Source: Cunninghamia lanceolata (lineage: Eukaryota; Streptophyta; Pinopsida; Cupressales; Cupressaceae). From it: DNA of 64,000 nt. The notes under the pieces were generated by a model, which searched no databases, was not told the DNA's origin, and worked only from the letters and a program-made list of their open reading frames with translations. Positions 11,884 to 23,979 of this stretch are shown one piece after another. A program made the translations under genes and the position numbers. Numbering within the stretch: the stretch's first letter is position 1; every line of letters starts with the position of its first letter. The stretch is from NCBI GenBank assembly GCA_027924645.1, contig BSBN01000233.1, positions 4,172,501-4,236,500 of the forward strand, in the 5' to 3' direction.

Positions 11884-13072
11884 TCAGGCTTGGAAGTAGT
11901 GTTTCAAATGTTGGCCATTAACTGGTAATGGCACATCTTCTCTAGTCAAGGTCTTGAGTCTAAATGCGTTGTCTCCTATTATTTCTGACACTTGCAATGG
12001 GCCTAACCATAGTTTATCAAATTTTCCATGGCTCCCTTTCTTTTCATGTGCTTTATCCCAATACAACACTAAGTCTGATATCCTAAATGTCTTGACTCTT
12101 GCCCTCTTATCAAACCACCTCTTTACTACTGCTTGGTGTTTGGCAAATTTCTCGATGGCTTGACTTCTTTTCTCATCTAATTGTAACATTTGTATTATCC
12201 TGGCTTCCCTATGATTATCAAAGCCTAAATACTCATTGGAAAACTTCTAGATTGGTATTCTCAGATTTACTGGAAGTATGGGATCAGTCCCATAAACTAA
12301 ATGATAAGGTGTACTACCTAAAGCTGTTTTGAACTTGGTTCTATCTACCCACAGTGCATATTTTAACAAGGTATTCCATTCTCTGGGACTCTTTGCAATC
12401 AACTTCTTGATTATATCTAATAAAATCTTGTTCGTAGACTCAGCTAATCCATTACCTTGAGGGTAATAATTTGAAGAAAACTTTAAAACAATCTCATATT
12501 CAAATGCCCATTTAGAAAACTTTAAAGAAGAGAAGGCAGGGCCGTTGTCACATACCAATGAATAGGGAGTTCCAAACTTGATGATGATGTTTTCTTCAAG
12601 AAACTTGATAACTACCTCAGTTGTGGAGAATTTGCAGCATGTGGCCTCAGTCCACCTTGTACAGTAGTCTGTCACTGTCAGTATGAACTTGTGTCCTGCA
12701 GAAGATGGAGGATTGATGACTCCAATGAAATCCAGGCCCCACTGTGCAAATGGTCTTGATTCAATCACAAGTTGTAGTGGGTTGGCCTGATTTCTTCCCT
12801 TATCTCCTATAGTCTAACAGGTGTGGCAATTTTTGATGTGAATCTCTGTATCTCTAAACATCGTGGGCCAATAATAGCCTGCCCTTAATATTTTATGTGT
12901 TGTAGCTAGATGGGAACCATGACTTGTTCCGTATTTATCATGCAGTTCTGTCAACACTTTATCCACTTTAGCTTGATTTAGACATCTCAAATAAATTCCA
13001 TCATGGTTCTTCCTGAATAGAAGACCTCTTTGCACCATATATTTCTATACTTTAATCTTCAAAGCTCTCCTC
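11884..13072 (-). pseudogene. Element A integrase
   Basis: DDE integrase that would join element DNA to the chromosome. An N-terminal HHCC zinc-binding segment is at 12814-13038 (HDKYGTSHGSHLATTH and CHTC). The catalytic core at 12247-12768 keeps all three acidic residues: D in QWGLDFIG, D in VCDNGPAF, and E in GNGLAEST. The C-terminal part (11884-12189) has VKRWFDKRA, LVLYWDKAHEKKG and HGKFDKLW and ends NGQHLKHYFQA. All three pieces are in one frame, with stops at about 12813 and near 12245. No chromodomain is seen. Closely related to 25801-27060 of B. Confidence 0.88.
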
Positions 13073-13720
13073 TAAGAAGCTTTCATCCTATTTGGGTACT
13101 TTCTAGCTACCAAAAGGGTGCTTAAATCACCATACCAGTCTGATGCATGATGAGAATTCAGCACATACTGTTGTTTTATCAGATCTGGGTCTGTGTTTGC
13201 TATTGTTTGCACCAACGCCTGCCCTCTGACTAGTTTCATTGGAATGATTTCCATGTCGAACTCTTGCAGCGTGGTGATCCATTTGGCTCTTTTTCTCTAG
13301 GTTCGTTCTACATCAACAGCATCTTTACTGCTGCGTCTGGCACTATAGCTTTGATCTGGCTACGCAAAATATAATGCCTAAATTTTTTCACGGCCTTTAT
13401 TAATGCAAATGCTTTTCTTTTGGTATCTAGATATCTTAATTGTTCATCTTTCAGAGGCGCGCTCATGAATGTGATGGGCCTTCCTACATTGTCCTCACCT
13501 TTCTGTGTCAAGGCAGCCGCGGTTGAATGGGAGGATGCAAAGGAATAGATATAAAACATTTTGGTGTAGTTTGGGCTTGCCAATACAGGACCATCAGAAA
13601 TTACCTCTTTGATATCTTCGAATGCAGCCCTAGCCATAGGTGTCCACTCCATCTGCGCATCTTTCTTCAACATGGCATTTAACGGCTGCCTGATTTCTGC
13701 AAAACCCGTGATAAACTTCC
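13073..13720 (-). pseudogene. Element A degenerate gypsy-type RNase H (connection-like domain)
   Basis: Follows the reverse transcriptase in the usual place. Where a working gypsy RNase H has a TDAS-type motif with the first catalytic Asp, this reads FYIYSFASSHSTAAALTQ, so the Asp is Phe. The later part KFRHYILRSQIKAIVPDAAVKMLLM replaces the usual TDH-type motif. B carries the same change (CIYLFASEH), so the loss is older than both copies. By analogy with the connection domain of retroviruses it may serve only as structure; that role is inference. Confidence 0.75.
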
Positions 13721-14610
13721 GAACAAAGTTAATCTTACCAAAAAATGATTTTAACTCTTTCCTATTGTTTGGTATTTGCAAACTTTTTATTGATTCTATT
13801 CTCTCTAGGTCAATCGATATTCCATCTTCAGAGATGACATGCCTTAGTAATTTACCTTCAGTAACTCCAAATGAACATTTTTTAGATTAAGGGAAATTCT
13901 GTACCTCTCACATTGTTTAAGTATTTTCCTGAGATCTTCAGCATGAGTGGATGCATCCTTGGAATACACAATCAGATCATCCATATACATGACAATGCAC
14001 TTACCTGATAACCCATGGAACACAATGTCCATGGCTCTCTGAAAAGTGGCACTTGCATTTGATCAGACCAAAAGGCATTCTCCTATATGCATAATTTCCC
14101 CATTTACAAGTGAAGGTGGTTTTTAATCTGTCATCCCTATCTATTAAAACTTGGTTATAGCTTGAGAAACCATCTAAAAAAGACATCATCCTTGCCCATT
14201 TACTGCTTGTAACACCTCGTCTATTGGAGGCAGAGGATAATTATCCTTTTTAGATGCTTTGTTCAAATTTCTAAAATCTACGCATAATCTGATGTCTCCA
14301 TTTTTTTTCCTTACTAGTACTAGGTTAGCTACCTAGACTGAATGTCTAACTAGGAAAATTATTCCAGCAAATAGCAATTTTTTTACTTCCTCAAAGATTA
14401 AAGGCTCTAGAATGGCTTTCACAGGCCTTTGTTTCTGCCTGAATGGTTTAACCTCTGGTCTCAAAGGTATTACGTGAGTTATGATGGACGTATCATAGGT
14501 TTTCAGGTCTTCATATGTCCATGCTATTACATGTTTGTAATCTTTCAGAGCATCTAAAATTTCTTTTCTAATTTTCTCAAAGTAAACTTTTCCGATTGGC
14601 ACATTTTGTG
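13721..14610 (-). pseudogene. Element A reverse transcriptase
   Basis: RNA-dependent DNA polymerase of gypsy type. In order: [83 protein letters not shown], and the catalytic box YMDDL in VMYMDDLIVYSKD at about 13965-14000. The thumb region MQIPNNRKELKSFFGKINFVRKFI follows. It is broken by a stop near 14333 and frame changes near 14190, 14030 and 13800, so it is inactive. Confidence 0.9.
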
Positions 14611-14926
14611 GATTTTGCTCTGTCCCTAAGTTGTGTAAATCACACTTACTCCCTTCTATTTTGGGTAAATCTTTCTGTCTTATTACTCCATCAAAGTCAA
14701 AAATGTGTTCTAATTCAATTACCCCTTTGGGTAAGAAATTTCTCTTTAAGTTGATTATATCCTCTTCATCCCATGTTATCTCAGGCCTTTCCTACTCATC
14801 AATGATTTGAGCCTCAAATACCTCATTACAAGTCAGAAAATCAATAATTTGTTGATCCCCTCTGAATACCTAAAAGTGTGTAACGTTGTCTGGGATACTG
14901 GGAACATTAGCTAATTCAACAACAAA

Positions 14927-15345
14927 TCACCTCAATCCTAACAGTATCAAGGGTTCTAATGTGCTAGCAGCAACTGCTAATGCTTCTGGCCTATGGTTTA
15001 ATTTTTTGGGGATATGCTCTATGTTAAAAGCATCAAATGAATCTATTAAGCCCCATACTCTATGTCTGTAACAAATCATTTTCTTGTACTTGCAAGCATA
15101 TAGTTTCCTTACTTGTCTGACTACTAGTTCAGAGTCTGAAAATACCTTAATCATTTTCAACTTTTTTTTGATGGCCATGACAAGTCCCAAAATTAAGGCT
15201 TCATATTTAGCAATATTGTTAGTATAGGAAAACTGCAGTCTATATGCTGCTAGGTATGACTTACCTTGAGGATCTATAAGTTCAACACCTGCACCCGTGC
15301 CCTACTTTGACTTGGACCCGTCACATTTTAGTGTCCACATGCCAT
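14927..15345 (-). pseudogene. Element A extra RNase H, placed before the reverse transcriptase
   Basis: A type I RNase H domain of the kind found in Tat elements (often called archaeal-type). Motifs in order: LKCDGSKSK with the first Asp, GKSYLAAYRLQF, NIAKYEALILGL with the Glu, FSDSELVVRQV with the second Asp, and HIPKKLNHRPEALAVAAS where the usual last Asp (ADxLA) is Glu. A stop lies between the first two motifs at about 15305. It lies between protease and reverse transcriptase, about 400 bp before the latter. In Tat elements as I know them this domain follows the first RNase H, so the order here is unusual. Confidence 0.8.
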
Positions 15346-16168
15346 CTTTACTTTTCTAACCTCTTATCTTGGCATGCTTTTTCTCTCCTATTACTTGTGA
15401 GGTGCTAGTTTGTTTATTCATGGGTATTTCCATTTGGTCAACTCGCATATGTGTATTTTCAGCCTGCAAATCAGAAAGATAACTACCCTTGTCTTTTGTT
15501 CCTTCTCCTAAATCTAAAATCAGAGCATCTACATCACCCTGAACGTATTTCTATGTTTGATCAGGATTCACATTTTCCTCCTGTAACTCTACCCTCTTTA
15601 TGCATTTTTTGTATTCATATTCAATGATGTCTTTGCACATTCCACAACTCTCCTCAGAATGTGGCCTATTGTGAACTCTACATTTGTTTTTATACAATTT
15701 ACATTAGACCGGCAGACCTTGTTTAATGCACTCTTCCACCTCTTGTCTAATGGCATGACCAAATTTTTCCATTGCACTATTTTCTTCATCCGAAGAATTT
15801 CCATCAGACTCAATGAATAATGTTGTCTCCTTGCTGACATGTTTTTCTCTAATGTTTAACATCATGATCTCTTCAATTTGTACCCCATTGTTAGTAATTC
15901 TATAAACACTAGGTTCAACAGTAGCATACAATATTTCATTCATTTGATTATACTCTGTTATCATGTGTTTCATCCTGGGTTGTGCCTCTATTGTAATCTA
16001 GTTTGGGACACCTCTCCAAGGTAGCCACATATGTGAAAAGTCAGTGGCCATATATCCTTTTAATGTCTTGGACCAATCCCTACTTAACAACATTCCATAA
16101 TTCATGAGTATGTCCACTATTTGAATGTCAATGAATTGGATTGCCCTAGGGTCTGAAGCTAACTGCAT
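15346..16168 (-). pseudogene. Element A protease-to-RNase H linker with Cys/His motif
   Basis: A continuation of the pol frame with no known domain. It contains SHMWLPWRGVPN and RMKHMITEYNQMNEI, both matched in B. At about 15625-15685 stands CRVHNRPHSEESCGMC, of the form C-x2-H-x3-H-x4-C-x2-C, a likely zinc-binding motif. B has two such motifs in the same interval. Stops at about 15703 and near 16005 break it. Confidence 0.65.
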
Positions 16169-16948
16169 CTAAATGTTCATCAATTCTCTTATCACACTAA
16201 CCTCAGTTTTATCTAATTGTGTGACAACCTTGGCAGATCTGGGGCGAGTCAACCCGAGAGTTTTGCATATTCCTAAGGGCATTACATTGGTTGAGGCACC
16301 AGAGTCTACCATGCAGTTGTGTATGTTGTTCCCACACAATCTAACAGTTAACAAGAAAGGGGGAGCATCCTTTTTATCAGCATACATTACTACATTTGTA
16401 TTGGAAGGCTGTTTAACTTTCTTACTTTTCTCTTTAGGCGGTGAATCTCTATTAGGAATAGTTACATCAGCAGCAACCTCATCTATCGTAGATGTATCCA
16501 GGGATTTTATAAAAGCATTTCTGATCCCTGGGGTTTTCAATAGTTCATTCAAAGGTATACTAACTTTAATTTTCTTTATTTCTTCTGACAAGTAGCTCAT
16601 TAATCTTGTTGTCTCTACTGTTTTAGTTTTACTTGTTTGGGTCTTTTGTACTATTGTTCCACTATTTGTATGATGATTAACTTTGAGTATGGCAGGGTTG
16701 TTGCTAGCATTTTGATCTGGGGGTGTATTGAAGTTGTTAGGAGGAGTGGAAGTGGTGAAAGGTCCTCTTGGCCTAGTATTGTTTCTTAAATTGTAGGTGT
16801 GGTTTTTATTTGTCTGTTGAAAAGCCTGCACCTCTTCTGTTTTAGTCAATACTTCATTTTCTATTTCAAAAGGAAATTGAAAAGCATTTAACACAAAGGC
16901 TGATTCAGGATAAAGATTTTCACAAAAGTATGGTTCATCTTCTAACAA
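16169..16948 (-). CDS. Element A aspartic protease region (open, 259 aa)
   Basis: Retropepsin that would cut the Gag-Pol polyprotein. The open piece begins with an acidic, Asn/Pro-rich part (NNFNTPPDQNASNN), then a helical segment ISEEIKKIKVS-like, and the catalytic core at the end: HNCMVDSGASTNVMPLGICKTLGL, with the DSGA active-site motif, then VVTQLDKTEVSV. It is intact across the active site and ends in a stop at 16169; the frame goes on after the stop in the linker. It is part of a polyprotein, so the first Met at 16948 is not a true start. Confidence 0.85.
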   Translation of the reverse strand: MLEDEPYFCENLYPESAFVLNAFQFPFEIENEVLTKTEEVQAFQQTNKNHTYNLRNNTRPRGPFTTSTPPNNFNTPPDQNASNNPAILKVNHHTNSGTIVQKTQTSKTKTVETTRLMSYLSEEIKKIKVSIPLNELLKTPGIRNAFIKSLDTSTIDEVAADVTIPNRDSPPKEKSKKVKQPSNTNVVMYADKKDAPPFLLTVRLCGNNIHNCMVDSGASTNVMPLGICKTLGLTRPRSAKVVTQLDKTEVSVIRELMNI

Positions 16949-17099
16949 TTTATCTTCTTTCTCTTCTGTAGTTGCAAAGGTAAAGGTTTCTAAGACTAAA
17001 GCTATATCATACCCTGAGGGTACTACCTCATTACCCTTGGGAATGAGAAACTCAGAAGTGGGAGGCTACACCTCTATATTGAATATGCTGGCTGCTAAA

Positions 17100-18698
17100 T
17101 GGAACTATGGACAGTCAAGCTCAGCATGGGCATTGGTATTGTGAAATCTGCACCAGTTTTTTAGTGATGTATTGGCCATTTGGATGCCAGCCACTTGTTT
17201 TGCATCATGATTATCTATATTCTCAAAAGGAGAAGCTAGGGTACCATTGTTTGGTCTAGTGTTCCATGTTTTGGGTGGCCTAGGCTGATTCTAATTTTTG
17301 TTATTATTACCCCAGGCCCTATTATCTATCACTGGCCCTCTATTTTGCATTGGTTGCCCTTGGTTATGACCTTGATGCTGATTATAGTTTTGGCTTTGAT
17401 TTGAACATTGGCCTTGGCTATTATTTTGGTTATGGCTCTGATTATAGTTCTGATTATAATGTTGATTTTGATTTGAACTATAGTTCTGATTGGCCTTGGT
17501 TATAATTTTGATTTTGATTGTATCCTTGGTTGCCTCTTCCATAAAGGTTCTCATTTCTTAGTTGTGTCACTTTGGTGGTTAATCTTTTCAAATGTATAGT
17601 GATCTCTTTGATTTCTTCCCTTTCCTCTTATGCTTTTGCCACAGTTGTATCCCTAGGGGGTTGGAAGAAAGGCTGGCCATTATTTTGACTATTGTTAGAA
17701 GTGTTACTTGTGTAAGGAGCTATGGCTTGGATTGGGGTAGGACTATACACAGGTGTGTAAGAAGGAACCGGATTTAGTAATGGAGTGTGATGCATAGGGA
17801 CTCCATTCCAAGGTTGTGCTTGATTTTGCATCCTGAAATTTCCTCCATTAACAAATGGGCTACAAGTTGTATGCCTCATCTCTTGATTTACTAAGGCTGT
17901 CTCTTTATAGGTTTTGGATACTGAATCTATGTCAGGTTTTCTTTTGAAAAACATGGTAGTTAAAGGATCCAAGGTAGCATAGTACATGGCTAACAAGGTA
18001 TCATCATCTACTATGTAAGGGGCTACCAGCCTAGAGTAGGCCTTTTGAAATCTATCATTGAAATTATCAATTAGCTCTCCCTCACCTCTTTTTATGGTAG
18101 CCAATTTGTGATATAGGATGCAAGGATCAATGGGTCCTCTAAATCTTGACAGAAATGCTTCTTCCAAGAGTGACCAGGAAGAAATGTAACCATTGGGCAA
18201 GTTTACATACCAGTTAGATGCTTGTTCATTAAAGGTGTAGGGAAACAATCTACACACAACGTCCTCATGCTCTAATCTAGCTCTAAAGCATGCTTCCTTG
18301 AATATTCTAATGTGGTCTTCTGGGTCTTGGTGTAACTAATATTTAGGACATATCTTTTTCAAATTTTTGGGCATCTCATTATAATCATTGAAGTGTATGG
18401 GAGACTGGACATTGAAATAATCCATTGTGGGTGCTTGATCTTGACCTGAACCTGTAGGAATACCTAGATTTATCAGTGGGGTAGGACCTCTAGGAGTACC
18501 TAAACCAAGATTTAAAGATCTGAATAGGGATCTGTCAAGACTTACAATGTTGCGGATGTTAAAAGGTGACCCAGGAGGTGTCCCAGATGAACTCCCTACT
18601 TGCGATATTTTAGGATTCCAAATCAAAGGGCTCTTACTTCGCCTTGTATCAGGTAGTTGCACAAAAATATCCCCTAAACTGGATCTAGACCTGGTCAC
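17100..18698 (-). pseudogene. Element A gag
   Basis: Structural protein. Start ATG at 18698 gives MTRSRSSLGDIF. One stop after KKICPKY (18336) splits a frame that goes on with the capsid-like retrotransposon gag domain at 17628-18257: VCRLFPYTFNEQASNWYVNL, LLEEAFLSRFRGPIDP, KLATIKRGEGELIDNFNDRF. A Pro/Thr/Tyr-rich region follows, then an Asn/Gln-rich run at 17291-17554. The end has WCRFHNTNAHAELDC at about 17105-17165, of the form C-x2-H-x4-H-x4-C, in the place of a CCHC knuckle. A frame change separates the two last parts. Confidence 0.85.
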
Positions 18699-18744
18699 TC
18701 TATCACTGTTATTAGCTAGTTTGAATCAAACCCTAACTCAAGTT

Positions 18745-18768
18745 AGGCCCTCCTTCTAGCACCAAAGA
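18745..18768 (-). other. Element A putative primer-binding site
   Basis: Three to five bases inside the 5' LTR the minus strand reads TTTGGTGCTAGAAGGAGG. The same 17-base core TTGGTGCTAGAAGGAGG stands at the same place in B (33262-33279). TGG at the start fits pairing with a tRNA CCA end. I cannot assign the tRNA; it is not the initiator Met type. Confidence 0.6.
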
Positions 18769-18769
18769 C

Positions 18770-21757
18770 TGTTGATGATTGTTTTGATGCAATCATAACA
18801 ATTAGTTAAAATTCACATAAAATGAACCAAAACTGACTTGAAAGATATGAAGGAATTGGTTAAGATTCACTTAATCCCAAGTTTAATATGATTAGGTCTT
18901 GACCTGTTGGGCAAATTCAGTTGGTCAATGTGAAGTTGTAATGTTCAAGGGGCCTTACATAGTTTAGGGTTTCTTGTTGGTTTACTAGACTCAAACTATG
19001 CAAAAGATTAATAAATGTCAATATGTTGTTCATTCCTTTTGCATAAACTTATACTTGTGCTGCAAAACTTTAAATAGTCTTCTCGGATTATTGCAGCTTT
19101 CTCTTAAATATTTATGAAAACTGTCTACTTTCAAACTCTATTATGCATGCTCTTTTCAAATATGACACAAATTTCCTTCAAATTTCTACGTTTTAAGTTA
19201 AGTATTTTCAGATGTGTTGGGAAAAGTTAGAAAGATCTAATCTACACTTCATTCACTCTATTCAAAGGATCAAATTGTTCTGTTATGCACTTTATATATC
19301 ATACAGTAACTTGATCAAATCCACAGATAAAACCTTAAATGTATATTCTAAGCATTTTCACAAACATACACCTAAGATTGCAAGCTCTAAGAGAAAATTT
19401 TTCAAACACAATGAAGAGCAAGAAAACACTTAGAAGATAGATGCAAAATTCTAGATTCAATTGTATTAGAAACAGATAGTCATATAAGATTTACAATGTC
19501 TGAATGACTCATAGCTTCAATGATCAAACTACATAAAACTTACAAGCTTTACAGATACAGTAAGGAAGCCAGATGTTCCACGCATTCCTTGTTGTAGACA
19601 CATGCGACCTCCTTCTTCTACTTCTAAACTAAAAGGTCCCTCTATTCTAAATGCTACATTTTACAAATCTCTGTTGCTACAAAATCTCTATGTAGCCCCT
19701 CTGTAAAATATTACAGTGTATCAAAGCACAATATATAGACTTTGATTGTCCTCAATACAACATAAAACCCTAGTTAAACAATGGTTCAAACCTCTGGTTA
19801 TAGTAATAAATGGTGGAGAACAAGTCTCCCAAAATAACTCTGAGCATACATCAAATCTGGGTGAAATATGCCCTTCTGAAACCCTAGCAGCTCGATAATA
19901 ACTTATGTTTGTCTGCTGTGATGATGTTTCAACTGCATTTTGTCTTCATCAATGAAGACCTTTGACTTCCTTGCCCTTCATCCTTATCTTCCTCTACTCC
20001 TGAATATGATTTCCTCCTCCATGATGTCACCGCTATCAAGTTTCAGCTCCTTCTTCAACTGTAAACCTGCAAAAACAGACCAACAATAAGTACCATCGAT
20101 TAATAAAACCGCAGGAAGGAAAAACAACTACCAAATCCAGTCATGACTATGTGAACGCATCAATTAGGCCCTAAATCTTGTGGAAATCATGTCCAAAAAT
20201 GCATATACAGTGCTTAGAAAAGTTAGGTCAACTATCGTTGACCAAAAAATATGCATTCGGGCCCCAAAATCGGCCTCAAAACTCCTATCGCTTCTGCCTC
20301 CCACGTATTTTTCTGTTTAAAATCTATGTATATCTGATATACAATCCAGACGTGATACAATCATTTAATCAGATTTAAATCTGCCTTTGATTCCGCGGTT
20401 TGCATGTCACAATTTATGCTTGATAATATACAAGTCGGATGCGATACAATGACTTTTCTATTATGGACTTTTATTTCGAATCCGGCTTGTATGTATGCAA
20501 CGTATATCAGTTTGTATATCACAATATACAAACGCCAAAATATACAAGCATTTAACTTTAATTTATGATTTTTCAATTCCGCCCAATGTATACTTCGATG
20601 CATATTGGCTTGTATCCCTCGATATACATTTGGACGTGATATAACGAAATAACCACCTTTAAATTTGCCTCTGATTTCTACAATGTATATGACTCAATGC
20701 ATCCTTCACTTGTATATCCCCTACATACAAGCAAACTCGATATACAAGTGGTGGGGTCCCCCTCACCTTCCTCTTTTGTATGTCTTTTTCAGACCTCAAA
20801 TCTTATACACCACATTTTTTTCACCTGTAGAGTCCGCGCAATGCACATAGTGCAATGTATATCCCAATATACAAATTGGATGTAATGCATTGGTTTAATT
20901 CGATTTAAATCTGCCTTCAAATTTCGGCTTGTATATACAGTGATGTATGTTTGCTTATACAACCCAAATATGTAATGATTTAGCCCCTTTTAACTTCCCT
21001 TTTGTGTCCGCGGTATGTATATAACCCTTGTATCCTCCGTTATACATTGAATTAACTCTACTTTAAAACTTTTCAAATCTGCGCTTGCATGTACATTATT
21101 CTTGTGTGTGCCAATATGCAAGCCAGAACATATACAAGGATTTTTTCTTTTTTAATAAGTCTGTTGGGTCCACCCAATGTATAATTGCATTGTATGTTAC
21201 TCAAACATACAAGCCCGCAGATATACAATGAATTAACACCATTTAATAACCTTCTCAGGTCCGTGGTATGTATGAAGTGTTTGTGTCTTCTACCTGCCAA
21301 ACATACAAATGTAAAATATACAAAGTGGATCTTACACATCAATTCACTCTAACCTAAAACCACTTCCAGTCCACTTTGTATGTATGAAGAAAATAAAGCA
21401 TTTGTAAATGCATACAAGTAAAACAAAGCACTCGATATACAAGCAGACCTATATATACAAACAACAAACCCTTCCCTTGTACATTTTACCAAAATGATCA
21501 TAACTTGCAAAATATAGCCAATTTTAAGATGGTTCAAAAAGGAACCCTAGCTCATTTTTCACAAGGAATCCAACCATATCATGCACTGGTACTGAAAATG
21601 CATTTTTTCTTCATTTCTATTAAAGTTTACAATTTTAACCCTCTTTTCCCTTTACCACCAAACAAAAAGACACACACAAAAGCAAAAAAGCAAAGCCACA
21701 GCAGGGGTCCTCATTTTGCTAAGGATTAAAATGGGATGTGTTGTGAACATCACAACA
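18770..21757 (-). mobile_element. Element A 5' LTR, uninterrupted
   Basis: 2,988 bp, from TGTTGATGATTG to CATCACAACA on the plus strand. Minus-strand layout: U3 from 21757 with the GTATAT/ATATAC-rich tract (about 20330-21480), a probable TATA box at 19728-19741, then R/U5 to 18770. Near the U3 start, ATTTTGCTAAGGATTAAAAT and GTGTTGTG resemble the U3 start of B, which supports kinship. It carries no long frame, unlike the LTR of B. Confidence 0.93.
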
Positions 21758-21762
21758 CTTAC
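21758..21762. repeat. Target site duplication of element A, right copy (cttac)
   Basis: Matches 337-341; the LTR of B resumes with ctcttggaggtc. Confidence 0.93.
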
Positions 21763-23500
21763 CTCTTGGAGGTCTCTTGCTTTTTCCAGGAGGTGGTGCC
21801 CTCTCTCCTTTAGATTTCCTCTTCTCATTCAAGAAATCATCATATGCATCTTCAAAAATTTCCTGTCTTCTCTTCTTATTGTCCACTGTGATGGCAATGC
21901 CTCTTTTCTTTAGTGCATTTATTTGGTCATTGACCCATGCTTGGGTCAGCTACAATGTCCTATTTGTAAATGGATCTAAGGAGATGTCCTCCTGTATGGT
22001 GAGATCCGGTGTTGAGATGGTATCATTGTATACCTTTTTCTCCTCATATTCATCAGCCATTACCTTTGCATCATCCTCCTTCAATTGTGCCGAGATGGAA
22101 ATATAATCAAAAGTCTTGGTCTGGTTGAGTGTAAGCCTTTGATATCTTCTTCTTCTGGCTTCGGCTTCATCTTCACAATCTGCCCAGAAGTCTTCAAGAT
22201 GTCTTCGATGGATGGGCTTCCCCATGATCCTCTGCATCCTCCCATATGGATCATATGATCTTGTCAGTAGAAATGGCTGGAAATTCATCATAGTTAGACC
22301 AACTATGGCCTTCTTAATATTCTCTGAATCTGGGCACATATACCAGCCCATTGTAACTGGAAACAATATTGGTGGAAGTTTGTTGTTAGCTTTGTAGGCA
22401 TTCAGTATTGTTGAAATTTGTCTTAAAAATTCCATTAAGACAACTGCATCTGTAGGGTATCTTGGGAGCATGAGAGGCTCCCCCTCAAATCCCTCAATTC
22501 TTATGTAAGAGAAAGTTGCAAATTGAATAAACCAAGCTCCATGCCTATATATGATTTCTTGAGCATCCATGCTTAGTCTTTTAGTTCAGTCCTCCTCCAT
22601 TGTTCTTACCAGATGCATAGAGAATGCATCATTCACTAGTTTGTAATCTTGAAGGTAATTTGCTCTTTGCAACTGGGGATGATGATCCCATATATGTGCA
22701 TCATTTGTGGTGCCACCAATCCTCCCAACTGTAGTCAATGCATCAAATGTACCCCTGTAGGCACATGAATAAACTATGTATGAGGTCATGTAGAAGGAAC
22801 AATCTGGACCTCCTAGATTCATCAGCTGCTCATCTAGAGCATCACTTATCATCTTAGCTCACATTGGCTTGTTATCTCTGTAAAGGCACATCAGGATGAC
22901 TGCATACATCCAGTCCTTAAAACTTCTAGCATCAGGCTGGCCTGTCACTCTACTGAGCAGGGTTATCATGTATTGGTATTCATCATCAAAGTCAAATTTA
23001 TATAAATGTACTAGAAGTTTAGCTGTTGCAGGATAAGTACTATTCTTTGCCCTCCATTGGCACATTTTCTTCCTGGCAGTCTTCTTGTTATTGTCATATT
23101 CTACTTCTGATTTCTTCAAATCTATGTTGGCAACCTTCTTGCCCAATGGCAAACTGAATGTAGCAACAAGACCCTTGATAGCCAGATCAACATATACTTT
23201 GCCATGCTTCTCTACCTTCCTTGTTTGTGGGTTATAGTTTCTTGCACATTCAATGACCATCTCAGGGGTTTCCATGGAATAAGGGAAAATGGCAGCACTC
23301 CACATTTCGGATACAAAGATCGCATCCAACAAGGTGTTGTGATTCTTTTCATCACTCATTTTAGCTGACCATGCAGCCAGATTTGTATTTCCTTGGTGTG
23401 TATCTGTGATGGCACCATATTTAAACTGGACACCCTCAGGTTGAGCAAACATGGGCCTTAGAAATTCTACCTCTGACTTAGCCAACCGCTTATCCACCAT
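21763..23500 (-). pseudogene. U3 accessory frame of element B, left copy (N-terminal half)
   Basis: Reading frame starting at ATG 23500 (CACCATGGTGG gives the protein start MVDKRLAKSE; the plus strand shows the reverse complement). Pieces 22859-23500, 22586-22852 and 21950-22570 share one frame, separated by stops that fit TGG or CAG changes. Features: PEGVQFKYGAITDTHQG, LPLGKKVANIDLKK, YQYMITLLSRVTGQPDARS, CSFYMTSYIVYSCAYRGTF, LPPILFPVTMGWYMCPDSE, then a basic stretch (NEKRKSKGERAPPPGKSKRP). Element A cuts it there and it continues at 1-341. Several sites that are stops in the right copy are open here and the reverse, so the parent frame was open. No known family named. Confidence 0.75.
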
Positions 23501-23979
23501 GGATGCCTGCAATTAACTAAACTGGTCTTACAATTGATATCTTACAAGCACACATATACATCATATCTTCATTATTCATCATGGATACGATACTCTTTCA
23601 ATATCTTGTTTATCCCCATATGCATAATATAGAACTTCAAACACCAGAAAACACCATGATACCTGGATATGCAGAACATGACAACAAGAGGGTTTCAATT
23701 ACTTACTTGATGTGTTTATCCTCTTAATTATGCTGATAACTGTGTGAAAGGAATTCAAATGCCCGCAATGCCCACGTATCCTGTTCTAGTTCAAGCTATA
23801 TGCGTCCGCAGATAGTCTTCTGGAGGTTCGAAAGCTCTACTCTATAAAAACTTGTTTTATCGCAAGATAAGTGTAAAATGATTCTATAAATCACTTTTAT
23901 CTTCCTCTTTAGGGTAAAATTAGGGCAAATTGATTAAAACAACCAATTCTCTGTACGAAACTTCCAGATCTCGCCATGT

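Larger units (their letters stand above)
342..21757 (-). mobile_element. Element A: Ty3/gypsy LTR retrotransposon, Tat-like, about 13.9 kb without the nested C
   Basis: A complete element on the minus strand. Both LTRs begin TGTTG and end CAACA on the plus strand and are about 2,987 bp. The 5-bp duplication cttac flanks it, and the empty site is visible in the other LTR copy of B. In transcription order it holds the 5' LTR (18770-21757), a primer-binding-like site, gag, protease, a Cys/His linker, an extra RNase H, reverse transcriptase, a degenerate RNase H, integrase, a structured non-coding zone and the 3' LTR (342-10843, split by element C). Coding regions are broken by stops and shifts, so this copy is not autonomous. 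It inserted into the U3 reading frame of B, so A is younger than B. Confidence 0.92.

Noticed and set aside
11649..11921. Plus-strand frame rich in Lys, Gln, Asn and Thr, and the Phe/Leu/Cys-rich frame opposite it
   Set aside because: Both come from a CAAA/A-rich low-complexity run that lacks stops; the sequence is 3' non-coding of element A.
18336..18759. Plus-strand frame 18547-18759
   Set aside because: Antisense of the start of element A gag.
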